A DNA stretch of 64,000 nucleotides from Actinokineospora alba. GTDB taxonomy: Bacteria > Actinomycetota > Actinomycetes > Mycobacteriales > Pseudonocardiaceae. The position numbers and the translations under genes are program-made. The notes below the pieces were generated by a model. That model had not been told where the DNA came from. It searched no databases and saw only the letters and a program-made list of their open reading frames with translations. Every line of letters begins with the position of its first letter. Position 1 is the stretch's first letter. The stretch lies in NCBI RefSeq assembly GCF_004362515.1, contig NZ_SNXU01000001.1:5146001-5210000 (forward strand), read 5' to 3'. This document shows, one piece after another, positions 56,355 through 64,000 of the stretch.

Positions 56355-59300
56355 GTGACCGCCAAGCGCCTGTCAGCAAGCCGCCGCAGCATGACGCTGT
56401 TGGTGATCTTCGCATTGCTCGTCCTGGGCATCGTGCCGGGCGGGCAGCGGCTGACCCCGCGACCCGCCACCGGCAGCACGGCGGTCGAGGCGCCGGAGCA
56501 TCCGGAGGGGGCGAGCTTCAACCCCAACCAGATCAAGGACATCAAGGCCGGGGACCCGGGCGCGGGCATCAACCTCGTCAACGCGCCGAGCGCGTCGAAC
56601 CTGGGTGACGCGCGGCTGGTCTACCCGCTGCAGGTGCCGCCCGGCCGCGCCGGTGTCGCGCCACAGCTGGGTCTGCAATACAGCTCCAGCGCGGGCAACG
56701 GCTGGCTCGGCACCGGCTGGGACGTCTCCGTCCCGAAGATCGCCATCGACACCCGGTGGGGCGTTCCGCGCTACCACGCGGGCCTGGAGACCGAGACCTA
56801 CGTGTTCAACGGCGAACAGCTCACCCCGGTGGCGCACCGCTCCGAACTGGTCGCGCGCACGGCCGAGAAGGTGTTCCACACCAGGGTGGAGGGGCAGTTC
56901 AGCCGCATCGTCCGACACGGCGACAACCCCGCGAACTACTGGTGGGAGGTCACCGACAAGGCCGGAACCCGCATGGTCTTCGGCACCGCGGCCGACACCC
57001 GGCTGGCCGACGCGAACGGCAACATCGCCACCTGGGCGCTGCGCGAGGTGCGCGACGCGCACGACAACCTGATGCGCTACCACCACGTCACCGTCGAGGA
57101 CGGCGGCGTGGCGGGCGCGTCGGTGCCCGGCCGTGACCTGTACCTGGAGAAGATCACCTACACCGGCCGCGGCGACACCGAGGGCCGCTACTCGGTCACC
57201 TTCGACCGCGACCGCGAACGCGGCGAGCCGCGCCGCGCCGACGTGGGCATCGACGCCCGCCTCGGGTTCAAGCGGGTGACCGCGGACCTGCTGCGCCGCG
57301 TCGAGGTGCGCCTCGACGACCAGCTGATCCGCGCCTACGAGCTGAACTACCGCACCGGCGCCTTCCACAAGTCGCTGCTGCAGTCGGTGTCCCAGTTCGG
57401 CGAGGACAACCGCCTCTTCCACACCCACACGTTCGACTACTTCGACGACATCCGCGACCAGGCGGGCGCCTACGACGCGTTCACCGGCGCCACCGGCTGG
57501 TCCATGCCCGACGACGGCCTCGGTGCGAACGTCCGCGATGGCGAGGCGGGTGCCCTGTCGTCGAACACGTCCAAGAGCGCGGGTGGGCACCTCTACGTCG
57601 GCTACAACCCCACCTCGCCCAGCAAGTCGAACTCGGCGGGCCTCAAAGTCGGCTACAACGCGGGCTCGTCGGAGGGCCTGCTCGCCTTGGCCGACGTCAA
57701 CGGCGACAACCTGCCGGACAAGGTCTTCCGCAACGGCGGCGGCATCTTCTACCGCCCCAACCTTTCCGGCCCCACCGGGCAGGCCCGCTTCGGCGACACC
57801 CCGATCCGGCTGAGCAACCTGCCGGGCATCGGCAAGGAGAAGAACCGCTCGACCACGGTCGGCATCGAGTCCTACTTCGGGGTGGCCGCGCAGCTCGACT
57901 ACGTCTCCACCACGACCACCGCCGACCGCTACTTCGCCGACGTCAACGGCGACGGCATCACCGACCTCGTCAACAACGGCGGTGTCCTCTTCGGACACCT
58001 CGACGCGAACGGCAACCCGGCCTACAGCGCGAACAGCCACGACACCCCGGTGCCGGTGGGCGCGGGCACCACGTCCGGCGCGATCGTCGGCGACCAGACC
58101 GCCGAGTTCGAGCGCCAGGTCGACGCCGCGCCGCTGCTCGACGGCGTCCGCCGCTGGATCGCGCCCTACGACGGCACGGTCCAGATCGACGGCCGAGTGC
58201 GGCTGGTCGAGGACACCAGCCCCGATCGGGCCGAATACCGCGCCGCCGACGGCGTCCGGGTGGCGATCCAGCACAAGGACACCGAGCTCTGGTCGCAGCG
58301 CATCGGTCCGCAGGACCACATCGAGTTCGAGCCGACCGGGGTCAACGCGATCCAGGTCCAGCGCGGCGACGCGATCTACTTCCGCGTGCAGTCCATTTTG
58401 GACGGCAACTACGACCAGGTCGCCTGGGACCCGGACATCTCCTACGTCGGCATGGTCGCCTCCACCGACGTCAACGGCCTGGACAACAACCGCTACCTGG
58501 CTTCGCGTGACTTCACCCTGGGCGGGCGGCCCTCGGTGGTCACCGCGCCGCTGACCGGCACCCTGCACCTGTCCGGCGACGCGGTGAAGTCCGGCCCGAC
58601 GACCGACGACGTCGCCGTCGTGGTCAGCCGCAACGGCACCGATGTGCTCACCCGGACCCTGTCCGCCGCCGCGGGCGGCACCGCGGCGATCGACCTCGAC
58701 ATCCCGGTCACCGTCAACGACAAGCTGTCCTGGCGGCTCAAGGCCGACTCGCCGATCGACGCCGCAACCCTGACGTGGGTGCCGCGCGCGCACTACACCG
58801 GCGCGGACGGTGTCGACTCGGTCGTCGACGCCAACGGCGACCCGGCGATCGTCATCAGCGCCCCCTACGACCTCGACCTGTACCCCGCGACCACGCTGAC
58901 CGCGCCGCAGGGCCACTTCACCGCCCCCGCGACCGGGCAGCTGACCGTCCAGCCCGCGCTGGGCTTCGACTTCGCGGGCCAGACGCCGGACACCAAGGTC
59001 GTCTTCACCGTCAAGAAGCGCGGTGCCCTGCTGGCCAAGCGGGTCATCGACATCGTCGACGGCCAGGTGCCCGCCCTGGCCGCGCTGTCGGTCCCGGTGA
59101 CCGAGGGCGACGACCTGTTCTTCGACTACTCCAGCCTGGACACCTCATTGCTCGCGAAGCTGACCGGCCAGTCGGTCACGGTCAGCACCGACGGCACGAC
59201 CTTCGCCGCCGCGCCGAGCGCGCTCCACACCTCCGCTGAGCAGGGCGCGTTCGCCCAGCCCTACCGCGGCTGGGCCGCCATCGGCTACCAGGGCAACCGA

Positions 59301-62300
59301 GCCCGGGCCACCAGCCCGATCGCGCAGAGCGAGCTGGTCATCGACGAGAACTACCGCGACCAGCTCCCGGACGGCCCGACCGAGGCCGACCTGCCCGGCT
59401 TCACCGCCGACCCCAAGGTGACCGCGCCGAAGATCGTCGTGTTCGCCCCGATGCCCGCGCTGGGCCGCTGGGCGGGCGCGGACGAGAACACCTGGGTCGC
59501 CGCGGCGGGCGCGTCCAGCTCCCGGCTGGGCCTCGACGTCATCGACGTCATGCGCGACGCGGACTTCGCGGGTGCCACCGCGGTTCCGCGCCGCGGCAAG
59601 ACCAAGCAGATCTCGACCACCCTCGGTGTCGGCCCGCTCGGCGGCAGCCTCGCCAAGGGCCGCTCCACCGGCGAGGTCGACTTCCTCGACCTCAACGGCG
59701 ACCGCTTCCCCGACGTGGTGGGGTCGGCGGGCGTGCAGTACTCCGACATGACCGGCGGCCTGGGCGGCACCCGCGGCAGCGTCGGCGGGAACGTCCGTGA
59801 GTCGGAATCCCTGGCCTACAGCGTGTCCGGCAACGCGGGCAGCCCCGCACGGACGTCGTCCTCCGGGCGCGGCCAGGACGTGCCGACCGGCGGCACCAAC
59901 GCCAACACCGCCAAGTCCGGTGTGGAGATGCCCGCGCTGGGCATCGGCGGCAACCTCGGCGGCGGCGACTCCGACACCGCCTTCGACCTCATCGACATCA
60001 ACGGTGACGCCCTGCCGGACCGGGTGTTCGAGAACGGCGACGCCGCGCTGAACCTCGGCTACTCCTTCGCCGGGCGCGAGCCGTGGCCGGGCGGTCCGGT
60101 GAACACGGGCGATACCCGCAACGCGGGCGTCAACCTCGGCTTCAACACCGACTACTACGGCTTCGCGGGCGGCGTCTCCGCCGCACTGGGGTCGGGCAAG
60201 ACCGACGCGACCCTGATGGACATGAACGGCGACGGTCTGATGGACCGCGTGTTCGCCCACGACGGCCAGCCGGTCGGCGTGGCGATCAACACCGGCACCG
60301 GGTTCGCCGCGCCCACACCGTTCCGCGGCAGCCACGCGGGGGTGAACACCGACAAGAACGCCTCCCTGGGCGGCGGCGTGTACGTCACGTTCGGCTTCTG
60401 CTTCATCTTCGGCTGCATCGTGTTCAACCCCGGCGCCGACGTCTCCACCGGCATCGGCCGCACCGAGCTGGCGCTGCGCGACGTCAACGGCGACGGCTAC
60501 GTCGACCACGTCCGGTCGACCAAGGACGACGAACTGATCGTTGCGGAGAACAAGACCGGCCGCACCAACCTGCTCAAGTCGGTGGGCCGTCCGATGGGCG
60601 CCCGCATCGACCTCGACTACGCCCGCAGCGGCAACACCTACGACTCCCCGGAGTCGCGCTGGGTGCTCACCCGCACGGCGGTCAACGACGGTCACCCCGG
60701 CGACGGCGATGACGTGCAGCTGTCGACCTTCCGCTACGAGAACGGCAAGCACGACCGGCTGGAGCGGGAGTTCCTCGGCTACGGCAAGGTGGTCACCGAG
60801 CAGCGCGACGCCGCCGCGGCCGTGTACCGCACGAAGACCGACGAGTACCGCGTCGACAGCTACTACACCCGCGGGCTCCTCGCGCGCACCGCGACCGCGG
60901 ACGCCGCGGGCAAGCTGTTCGCCGAGTCGCTCAACACCTACCAGTTGCGTGACGTCTCAACCGGGGCCGCCGCCGCGCCGGACAGCACCACGGCGACAGT
61001 GTTCCCGCAGCTGGCCAAGACCGAGCGCAGGTTCTACGAAGGCCAGGCCACGCCGGGCAAGACCACGTCGACGGAGATGTCGTACGACGAGTACGGCAAC
61101 CTCATCCGCTCGTTCGACGCCGCCGACGCGGGCGCGGCCGACGACCTGGAGACCAGGCTCGGGTACTCCGCCACGATCCCGGCCTGTCGCGACCGCAACA
61201 TCGTCGGAGTAGCGAACTCGGTGACCGAGACAGGTGGGACGGTCCTGCGCAACCGTCAGTCCATAGTGGACTGCGCGACGGCGGACGTCCGGCAGGTCAA
61301 GGAGTTCCTCGCCGACGGCGCGGCGGCCGTGACCGATATGGAGTACTTCCCCGACGGCAACCTGAAATCGGTGACCGAGCCCGCCAATAAGAACGGTGAG
61401 CGCTACCGCACCGACTACGGCTACGACGCTGTCGTTGGTGTGCACATCGAGTCCATTGTGGACAGCTTCGGCTACCGGTCCACTTCGACGCACAACCTCA
61501 AGTACGGCTTGCCCGACAGCGTCACCGACAAGAACAACCAGCAGCTGCGCACCGCCTACGACAGTGTCGGCCGGACCGACTCGATCACCGGGCCGTACGA
61601 GCTGCCGGAGAACCGGTTCACGATCGACTTCGAGTACCACCCCGAGGCGGCCGTGCCGTACGCGGTGACCCGCCACGTCGACCGCACCGCCACCGGTGTC
61701 CGCGCCGACACCATCGACACGGTGCAGTTCGCCGACGGCCTCAAGCGACTGCTGCAGACCAAGAAGGACGCCACGGTCGCCCCGGCGCCGGGTGCCGACC
61801 CGCAGCCGGTGATGACGGTGTCCGGGCGGGCGAAGTACGACTTCGTCGGCCGCACGGTCGAGCAGTACTACCCGGTCACCGAACCCAAGGGTGACAACAA
61901 CTCCACCTTCAACGGCACGTTCGACACGGTGCCACCGACCAAGACCGACTTCGACGTGCTCGACCGGGTCCGCAAGACGGTGATCCCGGACGGCACCACC
62001 TCCCTGCAGGCCTACGGATTCGGCGCCGACCGCTCCGGGGCGACCCGGTTCGAGACCATCGCCACCGACGGCAACGGCAAGCAGCGGCGGACCTACCAGG
62101 ACGTGCGCACGCTGACCACGGCGGTCAAGGAGTTCAACCCGGCGGGCGGGCAGCCGGTGATCTGGACCAGCTACGGCTTCGACGCGCTCGGCCAGCTCAC
62201 CGCGGTGGTCGACGACAAGAACAACACCACGTCGTCGGTCTACGACAACTTCGGCCGCCGCACCGTCATCGACAGCCCGGACTCCGGGCGCGCGGAGACG

Positions 62301-64000
62301 CGGTACGACCTCGCGGGCAACATGACCGCGAAGATCACCTCGAAGCTGCGCGCGGCGAACAAGGTGGTCGAGTACGACTACCGGTTCACCAGGCTCGCCG
62401 GGGTCCGCTACCCGACCTTCTCCGGCAACAACGTCACCTACACCTATGGCGCCCCCGGCGCGCCGAACAACGCCGCGGACCGGATCACCCACGTGCGTGA
62501 CGGCGCCGGTGAGGTCGCCCGCGCGTACGGCCCGCTCGGCGAGCTGACCCGCGAGACCAGGACCGTGCCCGAGTCCATCCTCAACGGGCCCGCGCGCAGC
62601 TACAGCACGGGCTACACCTACGACTCGTTCAACCGGGTGCTCAAGCTGAACTACCCGGACGGCGAGCTGCTCACCTACGAGTACGACTCCGGCGGCCAAG
62701 TCAACCGCGCCACCGGCGTCAAGGGCGAGTTCGACTACACCTACCTCGCCCGGATGGACTACGACAAGTTCGCCCAGCGGGTGCTGATGGAGACCGGCAC
62801 GGGCGTACGCACCACCTACGCCTACGACGCCGCCGACCGCCAGCTCGCCACGCTCAAGGCGCGGCTGCCCGACGGGCACGAGTTCCAGAACATCAGCTAC
62901 ACCTACGACAACATCGGCAACATCAAGCAACTGCACAACGCGGTCGCGCTGCCGCACGGCAAGCCGATCGGCGGACCGAGCACGCAGACCTACGGCTACG
63001 ACGACCTCTACCGGGTGACGTCGGCGCACGGCGAGTACCGCAACAAGGACAACAAGCTCGACCGGTACGACCTGAGCCTGCGCTACGACTCCATCCACAA
63101 CACCGTCAGCAAGACCCAGCGGCACGAGATCGTCGTGAACTCGATGGAGACCGAGTTCGCCACCGTGGCCTACCAGCCGACTCAGCCGACTCAGCAGTCC
63201 TCGGAACCGGTGGCCGACCCCGTCGCCCCGGTGACTGTCGAGGAGGAGACCGCGGCCAACCCGCCGCTCGGGGTGATCGAGGAGCCCGACGAGGACGCCC
63301 CGCTCACCGTCGAAGAGCAGCAGTCGCTCACGACCACCCAGCAGGGCGGCACGACGGCCCAGCCGCAGCGGCAGACCAGCTACGACTACAACTACGCCTA
63401 CACCGGCGCCAAACCGCACGCGCCGAGCAAGATCGGCCCGGTCAACCAGACCTACGACGCCAACGGCAACCTCGTCGACACCGTCAACACCCTGCCGCCC
63501 GCACCGGGCAAGCGCAGGCAAATGGTGTGGGACGAGGAGAACCGGCTGGCCTGCAACCAGGACCACAACCGAAACTCCACGATCGCCCAGGACCCGAGCG
63601 TCTGCACCAGCCCGCAGCAGCCCTCAACCGTCCGCTACTACTACGACGACGACGGCACCCGGGTCGTGAAGATCGCCGGGCCGCAGCACCTCTACCCGAA
63701 CCAGAACTTCAGCGAGCGCAACGGAACCGGCTTCAAGCACGTCTTCGTCGGCGACGTCCGCCTGGCGACCAAGACGGTCAAGCCGGACACCTCCTTCGAG
63801 AACCACATCTTCTACTTCCACGCCGACCACCTCGGCTCGTCGGGCTACGTCACCGACGAGTTCGCGAACCTGACCGAGCACAACGAGTACTTCGCCTTCG
63901 GCGAGACCTGGGTCAACGAGCACCCGGCCCAGCCCACCCCGGTGCCGTTCCAGTACGGCTCGAAGGAACTCGACGAGGAGACCGGGCTCTACTACTACGG
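56355..64000 (+). CDS. Giant SpvB/FG-GAP/RHS-repeat protein, Tc-toxin B-C-like, 3' end missing
   Basis: The frame is open from GTG 56355 to the window edge (over 2548 codons). A short basic start and hydrophobic segment (MTLLVIFALLVLGIV) form a signal or anchor. Then comes a SpvB-like region (ARLVYPLQVPPGRAGVAPQLGL, GNGWLGTGWDV), followed by FG-GAP/VCBS-type calcium motifs (ADVNGDNLPDK near residue 445, FADVNGDGITD near 524, LDLNGDRFPD near 1110, MDMNGDGLMDR near 1288). RHS/YD repeats start near residue 1570. The core motif begins ADHLGSSGYVTDEF and KELDEETGLYYYG at the edge. In Tc toxins these parts form a hollow shell that carries a C-terminal effector. GAGAGGGG precedes the start. Confidence 0.88.
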   Translation, partial: MTAKRLSASRRSMTLLVIFALLVLGIVPGGQRLTPRPATGSTAVEAPEHPEGASFNPNQIKDIKAGDPGAGINLVNAPSASNLGDARLVYPLQVPPGRAGVAPQLGLQYSSSAGNGWLGTGWDVSVPKIAIDTRWGVPRYHAGLETETYVFNGEQLTPVAHRSELVARTAEKVFHTRVEGQFSRIVRHGDNPANYWWEVTDKAGTRMVFGTAADTRLADANGNIATWALREVRDAHDNLMRYHHVTVEDGGVAGASVPGRDLYLEKITYTGRGDTEGRYSVTFDRDRERGEPRRADVGIDARLGFKRVTADLLRRVEVRLDDQLIRAYELNYRTGAFHKSLLQSVSQFGEDNRLFHTHTFDYFDDIRDQAGAYDAFTGATGWSMPDDGLGANVRDGEAGALSSNTSKSAGGHLYVGYNPTSPSKSNSAGLKVGYNAGSSEGLLALADVNGDNLPDKVFRNGGGIFYRPNLSGPTGQARFGDTPIRLSNLPGIGKEKNRSTTVGIESYFGVAAQLDYVSTTTTADRYFADVNGDGITDLVNNGGVLFGHLDANGNPAYSANSHDTPVPVGAGTTSGAIVGDQTAEFERQVDAAPLLDGVRRWIAPYDGTVQIDGRVRLVEDTSPDRAEYRAADGVRVAIQHKDTELWSQRIGPQDHIEFEPTGVNAIQVQRGDAIYFRVQSILDGNYDQVAWDPDISYVGMVASTDVNGLDNNRYLASRDFTLGGRPSVVTAPLTGTLHLSGDAVKSGPTTDDVAVVVSRNGTDVLTRTLSAAAGGTAAIDLDIPVTVNDKLSWRLKADSPIDAATLTWVPRAHYTGADGVDSVVDANGDPAIVISAPYDLDLYPATTLTAPQGHFTAPATGQLTVQPALGFDFAGQTPDTKVVFTVKKRGALLAKRVIDIVDGQVPALAALSVPVTEGDDLFFDYSSLDTSLLAKLTGQSVTVSTDGTTFAAAPSALHTSAEQGAFAQPYRGWAAIGYQGNRARATSPIAQSELVIDENYRDQLPDGPTEADLPGFTADPKVTAPKIVVFAPMPALGRWAGADENTWVAAAGASSSRLGLDVIDVMRDADFAGATAVPRRGKTKQISTTLGVGPLGGSLAKGRSTGEVDFLDLNGDRFPDVVGSAGVQYSDMTGGLGGTRGSVGGNVRESESLAYSVSGNAGSPARTSSSGRGQDVPTGGTNANTAKSGVEMPALGIGGNLGGGDSDTAFDLIDINGDALPDRVFENGDAALNLGYSFAGREPWPGGPVNTGDTRNAGVNLGFNTDYYGFAGGVSAALGSGKTDATLMDMNGDGLMDRVFAHDGQPVGVAINTGTGFAAPTPFRGSHAGVNTDKNASLGGGVYVTFGFCFIFGCIVFNPGADVSTGIGRTELALRDVNGDGYVDHVRSTKDDELIVAENKTGRTNLLKSVGRPMGARIDLDYARSGNTYDSPESRWVLTRTAVNDGHPGDGDDVQLSTFRYENGKHDRLEREFLGYGKVVTEQRDAAAAVYRTKTDEYRVDSYYTRGLLARTATADAAGKLFAESLNTYQLRDVSTGAAAAPDSTTATVFPQLAKTERRFYEGQATPGKTTSTEMSYDEYGNLIRSFDAADAGAADDLETRLGYSATIPACRDRNIVGVANSVTETGGTVLRNRQSIVDCATADVRQVKEFLADGAAAVTDMEYFPDGNLKSVTEPANKNGERYRTDYGYDAVVGVHIESIVDSFGYRSTSTHNLKYGLPDSVTDKNNQQLRTAYDSVGRTDSITGPYELPENRFTIDFEYHPEAAVPYAVTRHVDRTATGVRADTIDTVQFADGLKRLLQTKKDATVAPAPGADPQPVMTVSGRAKYDFVGRTVEQYYPVTEPKGDNNSTFNGTFDTVPPTKTDFDVLDRVRKTVIPDGTTSLQAYGFGADRSGATRFETIATDGNGKQRRTYQDVRTLTTAVKEFNPAGGQPVIWTSYGFDALGQLTAVVDDKNNTTSSVYDNFGRRTVIDSPDSGRAETRYDLAGNMTAKITSKLRAANKVVEYDYRFTRLAGVRYPTFSGNNVTYTYGAPGAPNNAADRITHVRDGAGEVARAYGPLGELTRETRTVPESILNGPARSYSTGYTYDSFNRVLKLNYPDGELLTYEYDSGGQVNRATGVKGEFDYTYLARMDYDKFAQRVLMETGTGVRTTYAYDAADRQLATLKARLPDGHEFQNISYTYDNIGNIKQLHNAVALPHGKPIGGPSTQTYGYDDLYRVTSAHGEYRNKDNKLDRYDLSLRYDSIHNTVSKTQRHEIVVNSMETEFATVAYQPTQPTQQSSEPVADPVAPVTVEEETAANPPLGVIEEPDEDAPLTVEEQQSLTTTQQGGTTAQPQRQTSYDYNYAYTGAKPHAPSKIGPVNQTYDANGNLVDTVNTLPPAPGKRRQMVWDEENRLACNQDHNRNSTIAQDPSVCTSPQQPSTVRYYYDDDGTRVVKIAGPQHLYPNQNFSERNGTGFKHVFVGDVRLATKTVKPDTSFENHIFYFHADHLGSSGYVTDEFANLTEHNEYFAFGETWVNEHPAQPTPVPFQYGSKELDEETGLYYY

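Noticed and set aside
56373..63923. Several very long minus-strand open frames (over 500-850 codons) opposite the RHS gene
   Set aside because: They are Val/Arg/Gly/Asp-rich shadows caused by high GC. The plus frame stays open throughout and carries recognisable motifs to the last base.

Overview
The window comes from a high-GC (about 70 % by eye), GTG-rich, tightly packed actinomycete chromosome. I infer a Pseudonocardiales-type organism (Actinokineospora/Saccharothrix/Lentzea-like). The reasons are the mix of ANTAR, STAS, amphi-Trp, ROK and TetR genes, one likely DUF6292 protein, and frequent 4-nt ATGA/GTGA stop-start overlaps. I saw no rRNA, tRNA, CRISPR, transposase or prophage gene.

Region 1 (1-12136) is a sugar-acid catabolic block. 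It starts with the 5' end of a secreted beta-helix protein on the minus strand. The divergent eight-gene plus-strand operon follows: diketo-deoxy-fuconate hydrolase, L-fuconate dehydratase, SDR, a three-gene sugar ABC importer, a mutarotase and an aldo/keto reductase. This reads as oxidative L-fucose degradation ending in pyruvate plus L-lactate. Next come a FadR-type GntR repressor (minus) and divergent lutABC, which oxidises L-lactate to pyruvate. The same perfect palindrome, ACATC-N-GATGT, sits in both promoter regions and suggests one regulon.

Region 2 (12363-14459) has a TetR gene divergent from a secreted lipase-like gene, then a terminator and a long imperfect inverted repeat.

Region 3 (14532-24584) is a type IV pilus locus. 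It holds prepilin peptidase, a 685-residue PilX-like minor pilin, two smaller prepilins, PilC, PilB, PilT, the major pilin PilA and a MinD-like ATPase, with a NarL-type response regulator facing away. A PAS/GGDEF/EAL protein with degenerate motifs (27203-29083) lies nearby.

Region 4 (24586-33456) is more decayed. It holds a secreted orphan, a phospholipase C gene broken by an internal deletion, a 142-bp element with perfect 31-bp inverted ends, a 26-bp tandem repeat, an ECF sigma operon with two membrane-anchored partners, and a DUF2867-type gene split by a 1-nt frameshift.

Region 5 (33606-45730) is a series of short housekeeping and signalling genes: esterases, a J-domain protein, small hypotheticals, a STAS protein next to a GAF-ANTAR regulator, a phosphoesterase, a NarL-type two-component pair, an NmrA-like reductase, a secreted isoaspartyl peptidase/asparaginase and a flavoprotein.

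Region 6 (45731-51469) is a five-gene minus-strand operon with every step of the De Ley-Doudoroff D-galactose pathway. It is divergent from a ROK repressor, and a perfect 14-bp inverted repeat covers both putative -35 boxes.

Region 7 (51544-64000) holds a membrane protein, a TetR gene with a divergent reductase and acyl-CoA dehydrogenase, a VOC protein and a RibD-like reductase. The window ends inside a very large (>2548 codons) SpvB/FG-GAP/RHS protein resembling a fused TcB-TcC toxin shell. Its variable C-terminal domain would lie just past position 64000.
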